Shown piece after piece: positions 33,406-41,946 of a DNA stretch of 64,000 nt; the first letter of the stretch is position 1, and each line of letters starts with the position of its first letter. The notes beneath the pieces are model-generated. The model was not told where the DNA came from. It did not search any database and saw only the letters and a list, made by a program, of their open reading frames with translations. Source of the DNA: Saccharopolyspora hordei. GTDB lineage: Bacteria; Actinomycetota; Actinomycetes; Mycobacteriales; Pseudonocardiaceae. The stretch is from contig NZ_JACCFJ010000001.1 in NCBI RefSeq assembly GCF_013410345.1, forward strand, positions 3,137,001-3,201,000. The letters run 5' to 3'. A program made the position numbers and the translations under genes.

Positions 33406-36400
33406 ATGCTGCGAACCGAGCTGGTTCGGCCGTTGCCTGAACTGATCCGGGACAACGCCGAGCGATTCGGGGACAAGATCGCCTTCCGCGACTCCCGGCG
33501 CGAAGTCAGCTACACCGAGCTGGAGCGCCGCACCGGCCGCCTCGCCGGGCACCTCGCGCGACTGCGCCTCCAGCCCGGTGACCGTGCCGCGATCTACCTG
33601 GGCAACCGGGTCGAGACGGTGGAGAGCTACCTGGCGATCGTCCGCGCGAACGCCATCGGCGTGCCGCTGAACCCGCGCTCCTCCGACGACGAGCTGTCGT
33701 TCTTCCTCGACGACAGCGGCGCTCGGGTCGTCATCACCGACGGCACCCGGGCCGAGCAGGTGCGGCGGGCGCTCGCCGACCGGGAGGGCGTGCGGCTCGT
33801 GGTCGCCGATCCGGACCGCCCGTTCGACGCGCCCGCGGGCGCGTCGGCCTTCGAGGTGCTGGCCACCACCGAACCCCCGGAACCCGCACGTGACGACCTC
33901 GGCCTCGACGACCTGGCGTGGATGCTCTACACCTCCGGCACCACCGGCCGGCCGAAGGGCGTGCTGTCCACGCAGCGGAACTGCCTGTGGTCGGTGGCGG
34001 CCTGCTACGTCCCGGTTCCCGAGCTGTCGGCGGACGACCGGGTGCTGTGGCCGCTGCCGCTGTTCCACAGCCTGTCGCACATCGCCTGCGTGCTCGCGGT
34101 GACGGCGGTCGGCGCGACCGCGCGGATCGTCGACGGCTTCGCCCCGGACGAGGTGCTGGCGGTGCTGCGCGAGGAGCGGTCGACGTTCCTGGCCGGGGTG
34201 CCGACGATGTACCACTACCTGGTGCAGGCCGCGCGCCGCGACGGTTTCCAGGCCCCTGAGCTGCGGATGTGCTTGGTCGGTGGGGCGGTGACCACGGCGG
34301 CGTTGCGCAACGACTTCGAGGAGGCCTTCGGCGCGCCGCTCGTCGACGCCTACGGCAGCACCGAGACGTGCGGGTCGATCACCATCAACTGGCCGCACGG
34401 CGCGCGGGTCGAGGGCTCGTGCGGGCTGCCGGTGCCCGGGGTCAACGTGCGGTTGGTCGACCCGGACACCGGCCAGGACGTGGGCACCGGCCAGGAAGGC
34501 GAGGTGTGGGTGAGCGGCCCGAGCGTGATGGTCGGCTACCACAACCAGCCCGACGTCACCGCCTCGGTGCTGCGCGACGGCTGGTACCGCACGGGCGACC
34601 TCGCGCGCCGCGACGAGGCGGGGTTCTTCACCATCACCGGGCGCATCAAGGAACTCATCATCCGCGGGGGCGAGAACATCCACCCCGGTGAGATCGAGGC
34701 GGTGCTGCGGGAGGTCCCCGGTGTCGCCGACGTCGCGGTCGCCGGCAAGCCGCACGACCTGCTCGGTGAGGTCCCGGTGGCGTTCGTGGTCCCGGCCCCG
34801 GGAGGGGTGGACCCGCAGCGGTTGGTCGCGGCCTGCCGCGAGCGGTTGGCCCACTTCAAGGTCCCGGAGGAGTTCTACGAGATCGACCGGGTCCCGCGCA
34901 CCGCCTCGGGCAAGATCACCCGGCACCTGCTCCTGGAGCGGCCCGCGCGGTTGCGGGTGGCCGGGAGTTCGCACTACGGCAACCTGCTGCGCCTGGACTG
35001 GACCCCGCTGCCCTCGGTGTCGACGACGCCGTCGGCCGCGGTGCGGTGGGTCGTCGTCGGCGACGAGCGGCTGTTCGGTGCGGACACCCCGCACCACCCC
35101 GATCTGGCCGCGGTGACGGCGTCCGGGGAGCTGGCCGAGGACGACGTGGTCGTGCTCGCGGCACCGCGCACGGCGGACGAGTCCGATGTGGACGCCCTGC
35201 TCGTAGAACTGGGTCACTGGTGTGCGGCCACGCGGACGTCCGGCACGCGGATCGCGCTGGTGACCCGTGGCTGTGCGCCCACCACGGGGGCGCGTCGCGA
35301 CGCACCCCAGTGGTGGGCGTCGGCGGCGCAGGTGCAGCAGGAGCACCCGGGGCGGATCGTGCTGGTCGACCTCGACGGGGACGGCGCGGTCGACCAGCGC
35401 GTCTTGACCTCCGTGGTGACCTCCGGCGAGGGGTGCGTCGCGGTCCGGTCCGGGGTCCCGCTGGTGCCGAGGTTGTCCCGCGTGGCGGTGCCGGAGCGGA
35501 GCGTCGCCGATCCGTTCGACCCGCGCCGCAGGGTGCTGATCACCGGTGCGGACGGTGCGGAGGCGGCTGCCATCGCGCACCACCTGGTGTCCGGGCACGG
35601 GGTCCGGGACCTGCTGCTGGTCAGCCGGCACGGTGAGGACGACGGTGCTGCGCGGGAGCTGGCGGCGGAACTGGCCGACGGCGGTGTCGACGTCACGGTG
35701 CTGGCCTGCGACCTCACGGACCGCGACGCTGCCGCCCACGCGCTGCTGGGTGCGTTGCCCGCCTTGGGGGCCGTCGTGCACACGGCGGGACGTCGGGAGC
35801 GGGCTGCCTCCGTGGCGGGCGCGCGCACGCTCGCCACGCTGACCGGTGACCTCGACCTGAGCGCTTTCGTCCTGGTCGGCCCGATCACCGCACCGGGGCT
35901 GCCCGCGGACCGCGCCGCGGCCGCTGCGGCCGGCGGACTGGAGGAGGTCGCGCGCGGCCGCCGCGAGTCCGGGCGGCCCGCGCTGGTGTTCGCCTGGGAC
36001 CTGTCCGACGGGGCCGAGATGCCGGGGTTGGCTCGGCTCTCCGCCCAGGACGGTCTCGCCATGTTCGACGCGGCCCTCCAGCAGCCGGAGCTGGTGGTCA
36101 CCGCGGCCAAGCCCGCCGCCGACTCCGTGGGTGCGCCGGTGCCGTCGGTGCTCAACGGGCTGTTCGATGTCGCGAGCGCCGAGCGGGAAGACGCGGACGA
36201 GGAGAAGGCCGAGCGGCTGCGCGACCGCCTCCGTTCGCGTTCGGGCGCCGCCCAGCGTCGGGTGCTCCTCGACCTGGTCAGGTCCGAGGTGGCGCACGTG
36301 CTCGGTCTGGAGGTCTCGGCGGTGCGGGCCGACCGCGCGTTCCGGGAACTGGGGTTCACCTCGCTGATGGCGGTCAAGCTCCGCAACGGGCTCGGTGCCG

Positions 36401-39400
36401 CGACCGGACTGCGCTTGCCGGCGGCCATCGCGTTCGACCACCCGAACCCGGCCGCGCTCGCCGAGCACCTGCGGTCCCACCTGCTCGGGGCGGCGGAACA
36501 GCCGTCCGTCCACCGGGCGGCCGTTCGGGACGCCGACGAGCCGGTCGCGATCGTGGGGATGGCGTGTCGGTTGCCGGGTGGGGTGTCGTCGCCGGGGGAG
36601 TTGTGGGAGTTGGTGTCTTCCGGTGGGGATGCGATTTCGGAGTTCCCGGCTGATCGTGGCTGGGACGTGGAGGGTCTGTTCGACCCGGATCCGGAGGCGG
36701 TGGGGAAGTCCTACGTGCGCACGGGTGGTTTCCTGACCGGTGCGGGGGAGTTCGACCCCGCGTTGTTCGGGATCAGCCCGCGTGAGGCGTTGGCGATGGA
36801 TCCGCAGCAGCGGTTGCTGCTGGAGACCTCCTGGGAGGCGCTGGAGAACGCGGGCCTGGACCCGTTGTCGCTGCGGGGACGGGACATCGGTGTCTACTCC
36901 GGTGTCATGCGCCACGACTACGCGTCCGGTCTGGCCGAAGTCCCCGCGGAAGTCCAGGGCTACCGCAGCACCGGTGCTGCCGGCAGTGTGGCGTCGGGGC
37001 GGGTGTCGTACACCTTGGGGCTGGAAGGGCCCGCGCTGACGGTGGACACGGCGTGCTCGTCGTCGCTGGTCGCGTTGCACCTGGCTGCGCAAGCGCTTCG
37101 GGCCGGGGAGTGCTCCATGGCGCTCGCCGGTGGCGTCGCCGTCATGGCCACCCCGAGCGACTTCATCGAGTTCTCCCGCCAGCGCGGGCTCGCTCCCGAC
37201 GGCCGCTGCAAGGCCTTCTCCGACGACGCCGACGGCACCAGCTGGTCCGAAGGTGTTGGGGTTGTGGTGTTGGAGCGGCTGTCGGATGCGCGGCGGGCGG
37301 GTCGTCGGGTGTTGGGTGTGGTGGTGGGTTCGGCGGTGAACCAGGACGGTGCGTCGAACGGGCTCACCGCACCGAACGGGCCGTCACAGGAAAGAGTCAT
37401 CCGCGCTGCCTTGGCGAACGCGGGGCTCTCCGTGTCCGATGTGGATGCCGTGGAAGCCCACGGGACGGGGACGTCGCTTGGTGATCCGATCGAGGCTGGG
37501 GCGTTGTTGGCGACCTATGGGCAGCGCAGTGGTGTGCCGCCGCTGTTGGTGGGGTCGTTGAAGTCGAACATCGGTCATGCGCAGGCAGCTGCGGGTGTGG
37601 CTGGTGTGATCAAGATGGTGCTGGCGATGCGGCACGGTGTGCTGCCGGCATCGCTGCACGTCGGTACTCCGTCGTCGAAGGTCGACTGGGCTTCAGGTGC
37701 GGTGGAGGTGTTGACCGAGCAACGTCCGTGGCCGGAAACCGGTCGGGTGCGCCGGGCCGGGGTGTCGTCGTTCGGCGTCAGCGGCACCAACGCTCACGTC
37801 ATCCTCGAACAAGCACCGGAAGACCACCCTGCGGTCGAGCGGGACACCACCGGTGTCGTCGTGCCGTGGGTCGTCTCCGGCCACACCCCCGAAGCACTCC
37901 ACGACCAAGCGCAGCGAATCGGCACCGCGGCGGGTGCAGGCCTCGGCCATGTGGACGTGGGCTGGTCGCTGCTGTCCCGGGCGAAGCTCGAACACCGCGC
38001 CGTCGTCATCGCGGGCGACCGCCACGAGGCTGTTGCGGGACTCGGTTCCGTCACGTCAGGATCACCCGCGACCAGCACCGTCACCGGATCCGCCACAGTG
38101 GACGGTGAGATCGCGTTCGTGTTCCCGGGTCAGGGTGCGCAGTGGGTCGGCATGGGCGCGGAGCTCCTCGACTCCTCGCGGGTGTTCGCCGAGGCGTTGG
38201 CTGAGTGTGACGAGGTCTTGTCGGAGTTCGTCGATTGGTCTTTGTTGGACGTGATCCGGGATCGGTCGTCTCTGGATCGTGTTGATGTGGTGCAGCCTGC
38301 GTCGTTCGCGGTGATGGTGGCGCTGGCGAGGTTGTGGCAGGCGCACGGTGTCGTTCCCGATGCGGTGGTGGGGCATTCCCAAGGTGAGATCGCGGCTGCT
38401 CATGTTGCGGGTGCGTTGAGCTTGCGTGATGCGGCGCGGGTGGTGGCGTTGCGGAGCAAGCTGATCGCCGCGGAGTTGGCCGGTCGCGGCGGGATGGTGT
38501 CGCTGTCGCTGCCCGAAGCGGAGGTGGCGGATCTGATCCGCCGGTGGCCCGGTCTGGAGATCGCGGTGGTCAACGGGCCGAGTTCCGTCGTCGTGGCGGG
38601 TGATCCGGGCGCGTGCGACGAGCTGGTCGCCGAGGCCGAGGCCCGTGAGGTTCGGGCGCGCAGGGTGCCGGTGGACTACGCCTCGCACTCCAGCCACGTC
38701 GAGCAGATCGAGGAGCAGCTGCTGGACGCGCTGGCCGACATCACACCGAGCGCTCCGGAAGTACCGTTCTTCTCCACTGTGGACCTCAAGTGGATCGAAA
38801 GCGGTCATCTGGCTGCCGAGTACTGGTTCCGGAACTTGCGGCAGCGGGTGCGGTTCGCCGAGGCCACGGGTGAGCTGGTCGAGGCCGGGTACCGGGTGTT
38901 CGTGGAGGTCAGCGCACATCCGGTGCTGACGATGGCGGTCCAGGAAACCCTCGACCAGCACCCCGGTGTCGACGCGGTGGTGACCGGCACGCTGCGCCGC
39001 GAGGAAGGTGGTCTGGCCCGGTTCGCCACGTCGCTGGCGGAGCTGTTCGTCCGCGGCGTCGAGGTCGACTGGGCCCCGTTCTTCGACGGCCTCGACCCCC
39101 GCCGGGTCGACCTGCCCACCTACGCCTTCCAACACGAGCACTACTGGCTGGAGTCCGACACGATGGAGACGAGCGTGCGCGAAGAGCCCCAGATCGCCGA
39201 ACAGGACGAGACCCCGATCGCCGAACAGCTCAGCGGACTGTCCGCCGATGACCGGAGGAACGCGATCGCCGAGATCATCCGGAAGGAGGCCGCCGCGGTG
39301 CTCGGCCACGCCTCCGCGGACACGATCGAGGACGACGGGGCGTTCTTCGAGATCGGGTTCAACTCCCTGACCGCCGTGGAGCTGCGAAACCGGCTCGGTG

Positions 39401-39522
39401 CCGCGTTCGACCTGACGCTGCCCGCGATGCTGCTCTTCGACCACCCCACCCCGGCACTGCTGGCCGACCACGTCCACCAGCTCCTGGAGAACCCCGCGGA
39501 GGGATCCGATGTTCGACGTTGA
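33406..39522 (+). CDS. AHBA-primed PKS: loading module plus one extension module
   Basis: A 2038-residue type I PKS. Order: acyl-CoA-ligase-type adenylation (~1-515; YTSGTTGRPKG at 174, YGSTETCG at 316, GWYRTGDL at 392, SGK lysine near 503); a KR-like region (~525-925) with eroded nucleotide loop (TGADGAEA) and no catalytic Tyr (RAAAAAAGG near 835); ACP1 with Ser986 in GFTS; KS (~1045-1470, Cys1217 in DTACSSS, EAHGTGT, NIGHAQ); AT (~1565-1870, Ser1658 in GHSQGE, YASH at 1758-1761, a methylmalonyl signature); ACP2 with Ser1987 in GFNS. There is no KR, DH or TE in the module and no terminal docking domain. A-KR-ACP loading matches RifA-type AHBA loading. The end overlaps the amide synthase by 14 bases. 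Predicted product is an aryl beta-keto alpha-methyl thioester. Confidence 0.92.
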   Translation: MLRTELVRPLPELIRDNAERFGDKIAFRDSRREVSYTELERRTGRLAGHLARLRLQPGDRAAIYLGNRVETVESYLAIVRANAIGVPLNPRSSDDELSFFLDDSGARVVITDGTRAEQVRRALADREGVRLVVADPDRPFDAPAGASAFEVLATTEPPEPARDDLGLDDLAWMLYTSGTTGRPKGVLSTQRNCLWSVAACYVPVPELSADDRVLWPLPLFHSLSHIACVLAVTAVGATARIVDGFAPDEVLAVLREERSTFLAGVPTMYHYLVQAARRDGFQAPELRMCLVGGAVTTAALRNDFEEAFGAPLVDAYGSTETCGSITINWPHGARVEGSCGLPVPGVNVRLVDPDTGQDVGTGQEGEVWVSGPSVMVGYHNQPDVTASVLRDGWYRTGDLARRDEAGFFTITGRIKELIIRGGENIHPGEIEAVLREVPGVADVAVAGKPHDLLGEVPVAFVVPAPGGVDPQRLVAACRERLAHFKVPEEFYEIDRVPRTASGKITRHLLLERPARLRVAGSSHYGNLLRLDWTPLPSVSTTPSAAVRWVVVGDERLFGADTPHHPDLAAVTASGELAEDDVVVLAAPRTADESDVDALLVELGHWCAATRTSGTRIALVTRGCAPTTGARRDAPQWWASAAQVQQEHPGRIVLVDLDGDGAVDQRVLTSVVTSGEGCVAVRSGVPLVPRLSRVAVPERSVADPFDPRRRVLITGADGAEAAAIAHHLVSGHGVRDLLLVSRHGEDDGAARELAAELADGGVDVTVLACDLTDRDAAAHALLGALPALGAVVHTAGRRERAASVAGARTLATLTGDLDLSAFVLVGPITAPGLPADRAAAAAAGGLEEVARGRRESGRPALVFAWDLSDGAEMPGLARLSAQDGLAMFDAALQQPELVVTAAKPAADSVGAPVPSVLNGLFDVASAEREDADEEKAERLRDRLRSRSGAAQRRVLLDLVRSEVAHVLGLEVSAVRADRAFRELGFTSLMAVKLRNGLGAATGLRLPAAIAFDHPNPAALAEHLRSHLLGAAEQPSVHRAAVRDADEPVAIVGMACRLPGGVSSPGELWELVSSGGDAISEFPADRGWDVEGLFDPDPEAVGKSYVRTGGFLTGAGEFDPALFGISPREALAMDPQQRLLLETSWEALENAGLDPLSLRGRDIGVYSGVMRHDYASGLAEVPAEVQGYRSTGAAGSVASGRVSYTLGLEGPALTVDTACSSSLVALHLAAQALRAGECSMALAGGVAVMATPSDFIEFSRQRGLAPDGRCKAFSDDADGTSWSEGVGVVVLERLSDARRAGRRVLGVVVGSAVNQDGASNGLTAPNGPSQERVIRAALANAGLSVSDVDAVEAHGTGTSLGDPIEAGALLATYGQRSGVPPLLVGSLKSNIGHAQAAAGVAGVIKMVLAMRHGVLPASLHVGTPSSKVDWASGAVEVLTEQRPWPETGRVRRAGVSSFGVSGTNAHVILEQAPEDHPAVERDTTGVVVPWVVSGHTPEALHDQAQRIGTAAGAGLGHVDVGWSLLSRAKLEHRAVVIAGDRHEAVAGLGSVTSGSPATSTVTGSATVDGEIAFVFPGQGAQWVGMGAELLDSSRVFAEALAECDEVLSEFVDWSLLDVIRDRSSLDRVDVVQPASFAVMVALARLWQAHGVVPDAVVGHSQGEIAAAHVAGALSLRDAARVVALRSKLIAAELAGRGGMVSLSLPEAEVADLIRRWPGLEIAVVNGPSSVVVAGDPGACDELVAEAEAREVRARRVPVDYASHSSHVEQIEEQLLDALADITPSAPEVPFFSTVDLKWIESGHLAAEYWFRNLRQRVRFAEATGELVEAGYRVFVEVSAHPVLTMAVQETLDQHPGVDAVVTGTLRREEGGLARFATSLAELFVRGVEVDWAPFFDGLDPRRVDLPTYAFQHEHYWLESDTMETSVREEPQIAEQDETPIAEQLSGLSADDRRNAIAEIIRKEAAAVLGHASADTIEDDGAFFEIGFNSLTAVELRNRLGAAFDLTLPAMLLFDHPTPALLADHVHQLLENPAEGSDVRR

Positions 39523-40282
39523 CCAGTACCTGAAGGCGATCGGGTTCTCCGGGCATCCCCAGCCGGACGTCGCCACCCTCCGCCGGCTCCACAAGGCGCA
39601 CCTCATGGCGATCCCCTACGACAGCTCCTGGAACGCCGAGCGGGGCATCTCGATCTGGCGAGACGTGGACATCGACGTCGACACCGTCTTCGACGAGATC
39701 GTGGTCGGCGGACGGGGCGGGAACTGCTACGAGCTCAACGGCCTGTTCCGCCGGTTGCTCGACGAGATCGGCTACGACACCGCGGTGCTGTCGGCGGGCA
39801 TCCGCCAGGTGGACGGCACGTTCGGCCCGGACCTGGAGCACGTGTTCAACCGCGTCGAGCTCGACGGCACGACCTGGCTGGTCGACGTCGGCTTCGTCGG
39901 CCCCTCGTACCTGGAGCCGCTGGTGCTCTCGGACGACGAGCAGCCGCAGTTCGGCTCCACGTTCCGGATCACCCGCCAGGACGGCTACCGCGTGTTGGAG
40001 CGCAAGGGGCAGGCCGGTGACTGGCAGTCGGTGTACCGGTTCCGCCCGCAGGCGAGGGACTTCCAGGAGTGGAGCGGCGACCAGCGCGAGCTCATCGAGT
40101 TCGCCCAGCAGCTCGTCGGCGCCGGGACGGTCATCCGCGGCCGCGCGTTCGACACCGGCCAGATGATCCTGATCGGCCGGCGCTACCTGGAGGTCGACAA
40201 CGGCCACGACCGGATGAGGGTGCTGGTGGACCAGGACGAACTGGACCGGGTCGTGCGCACGATCCTCCGCACCGACCGGTGA
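39509..40282 (+). CDS. rifF: RifF-like amide synthase (NAT fold)
   Basis: A 257-residue arylamine N-acetyltransferase-fold protein. The catalytic triad is intact: Cys73 in RGGNCYELNGLF, His111 in LEHVFNRV and Asp126 in LVDVGF. RifF-type proteins remove the finished chain from the last ACP by attack of the AHBA nitrogen, forming a macrolactam. GGAGGG precedes the ATG, which overlaps the PKS stop. That is the arrangement seen after terminal ansamycin PKS modules. Here the chain would hold only AHBA plus one C3 unit, too short for intramolecular closure. Intermolecular amide formation or another acceptor is therefore more plausible. A plain N-acetyltransferase is possible but less likely in this position. 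Confidence 0.88.
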   Translation: MFDVDQYLKAIGFSGHPQPDVATLRRLHKAHLMAIPYDSSWNAERGISIWRDVDIDVDTVFDEIVVGGRGGNCYELNGLFRRLLDEIGYDTAVLSAGIRQVDGTFGPDLEHVFNRVELDGTTWLVDVGFVGPSYLEPLVLSDDEQPQFGSTFRITRQDGYRVLERKGQAGDWQSVYRFRPQARDFQEWSGDQRELIEFAQQLVGAGTVIRGRAFDTGQMILIGRRYLEVDNGHDRMRVLVDQDELDRVVRTILRTDR

Positions 40283-40313
40283 CCGAGTCCCCGCACCTGG
40301 CGAAGGAGGGAAC

Positions 40314-41909
40314 ATGACGGACAGCGACACCTCGTCGGTCGGCCACTCGGACGTGCTGGTCGTCGGGTACGGGCCGGTGGGGCAGGTGCTGGCGGTCCTG
40401 CTGGCGCAGCGCGGCTGGCGCGTCACCGTGCTCGAGCGGTGGCCGCAACCCTTCCCGATGCCGCGGGCGGTCTCCTTCGACGGCGAGTCGGCGCGGATCC
40501 TCGCCGCCGCTGGGGTCGCGGCGGCCATCCGCGAGCACGGGGAGTCGTCGCGGGAGTACACCTGGACCAACGCCGCGGGCGACGTCCTGCTGCACGTCGA
40601 CGTCCCCGACCGGGGCTACTTCGGGTGGCCGGACTCCACGTCGATGTACCAACCGGGGATCGAGGCGGCGCTCGCAGCCCGGGGAGCGACCATCCCGAAC
40701 CTGCGCGTGCTCCGGGGCCACGTGGCCACGCGGCTGGTCAACGGCCCGGAGGGGGTCGAGCTGGTGGTGGAGGGTGCCGACGAGCAGCGGGTGCTCACCG
40801 CGGACTGGGTCGTCGGGTGCGACGGGGCGAACAGCTTCGTCCGCACGGAGATCGGTGCGACCAGCACCGACCTCGACTTCTCCAACGACTGGCTGACCTG
40901 TGACGTCGTCCTCCACGACGGGCGCGAGTTCCGCCCGAACAACCAGCAGGTGTGCGATCCGCAGCGGCCGACCACGGTGGTCTCCGCCGGCCCGGGCCAC
41001 CGGCGGTGGGAGTTCATGCGCCTGCCTGGGGAGCCGGTCGACGTGTTGCGCGACACGGCGACGGTGTGGCGCCTGCTGGAGCGGTACTCGGTCACGCCGG
41101 ACAACGCGACGCTGCTGCGCCACGCCGTCTACACCTTCGAAGCCCGCTGTGCCGACGAGTGGCGCCGCGGCCGGGCGCTGCTGGCCGGGGACGCGGCGCA
41201 CCTGATGCCACCGTTCGCGGGGCAGGGGATGTGCTCGGGCTTCCGGGACGCCGCCAACCTGGCGTGGAAGCTGGACCTGGTCCTGCGCGGCCTCGCCGCT
41301 GACGCGCTGGTGGACAGCTACCAGGACGAACGACGTGCGCACGTCCAGCACGCGCTGCGGATGTCGGTGGACCTGGGCAAGGTCATCTGCCAGACCGACC
41401 CCGGCGCGGCCCGGGACCGCGACGAGGTCATGATCGCGGCGCGCGAGCGGGGGACCAGCGGCGTGCGGCCGCGCTCGTCGATGCAGCGGCTGACCACGGG
41501 GCTGCTGGCCAGGTCCGGTGGGCCGGCTGGTGGGCTCGTGCCGCAGGGGACCGTCGCACGGGCCGGTGCATCGGGGTGGTTCGACGACCTGGTCGGGTAC
41601 GGGTTCGTGCTGCTCGTCGACGGAGGCGCGAGCGATGTCCTGGCCGACGGCCTACCGGCTCCGCTCCGCGACCTGGACGTGCGGGTGGTCCGCGTGCTGC
41701 CCGCCGGGACGCCGGTGGCGGACGTCGGTGACGACGCTGTGGTCGACGTCGACGACGTGTACCTGCCGTACCTGTCGCAGGCGGGTTCGCGAGCCGTCCT
41801 GGTCCGCCCCGACTTCTACGCGTTCGGCGGGGTCGACGACGCCGCGGGGCTCGCGGCCGTGGCGGACGAGCTGCACACCGGTCTGGCGGCCGCCGCGGTG
41901 ACCGGCTGA
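40314..41909 (+). CDS. FAD-dependent aromatic monooxygenase
   Basis: A 531-residue class A flavoprotein monooxygenase (PHBH/MhpA type). FAD-binding GYGPVGQVLAVLLAQRG is near residue 18, the VVGCDGANSFVR segment carries the DG motif, and GDAAHLMPPFAGQGMCSGFRDA is the second FAD site. A C-terminal thioredoxin-like tail follows, as in MhpA and polyketide hydroxylases. In ansamycin clusters relatives hydroxylate the AHBA-derived ring toward a hydroquinone. It lies between the amide synthase (31-base gap, GAAGGAGGG ribosome site) and rifH, so ring hydroxylation of AHBA or of the one-step extended product is likely. Confidence 0.85.
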   Translation: MTDSDTSSVGHSDVLVVGYGPVGQVLAVLLAQRGWRVTVLERWPQPFPMPRAVSFDGESARILAAAGVAAAIREHGESSREYTWTNAAGDVLLHVDVPDRGYFGWPDSTSMYQPGIEAALAARGATIPNLRVLRGHVATRLVNGPEGVELVVEGADEQRVLTADWVVGCDGANSFVRTEIGATSTDLDFSNDWLTCDVVLHDGREFRPNNQQVCDPQRPTTVVSAGPGHRRWEFMRLPGEPVDVLRDTATVWRLLERYSVTPDNATLLRHAVYTFEARCADEWRRGRALLAGDAAHLMPPFAGQGMCSGFRDAANLAWKLDLVLRGLAADALVDSYQDERRAHVQHALRMSVDLGKVICQTDPGAARDRDEVMIAARERGTSGVRPRSSMQRLTTGLLARSGGPAGGLVPQGTVARAGASGWFDDLVGYGFVLLVDGGASDVLADGLPAPLRDLDVRVVRVLPAGTPVADVGDDAVVDVDDVYLPYLSQAGSRAVLVRPDFYAFGGVDDAAGLAAVADELHTGLAAAAVTG

Positions 41910-41946
41910 ACCGGGTGACCACTGGCCTCGACCTGGAAGGCACAGC

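Noticed and set aside
33292..37092. Very long open frame (over 1200 codons) on the minus strand opposite the PKS
   Set aside because: Its product is rich in Arg, Gly, His, Val and Gln without domains, which is what GC-rich antisense frames produce. The plus strand carries a perfect PKS.
39509..40282. Read as an ordinary arylamine N-acetyltransferase
   Set aside because: The fold is the same, but overlap with the PKS end and the AHBA genes around it favour an amide synthase.
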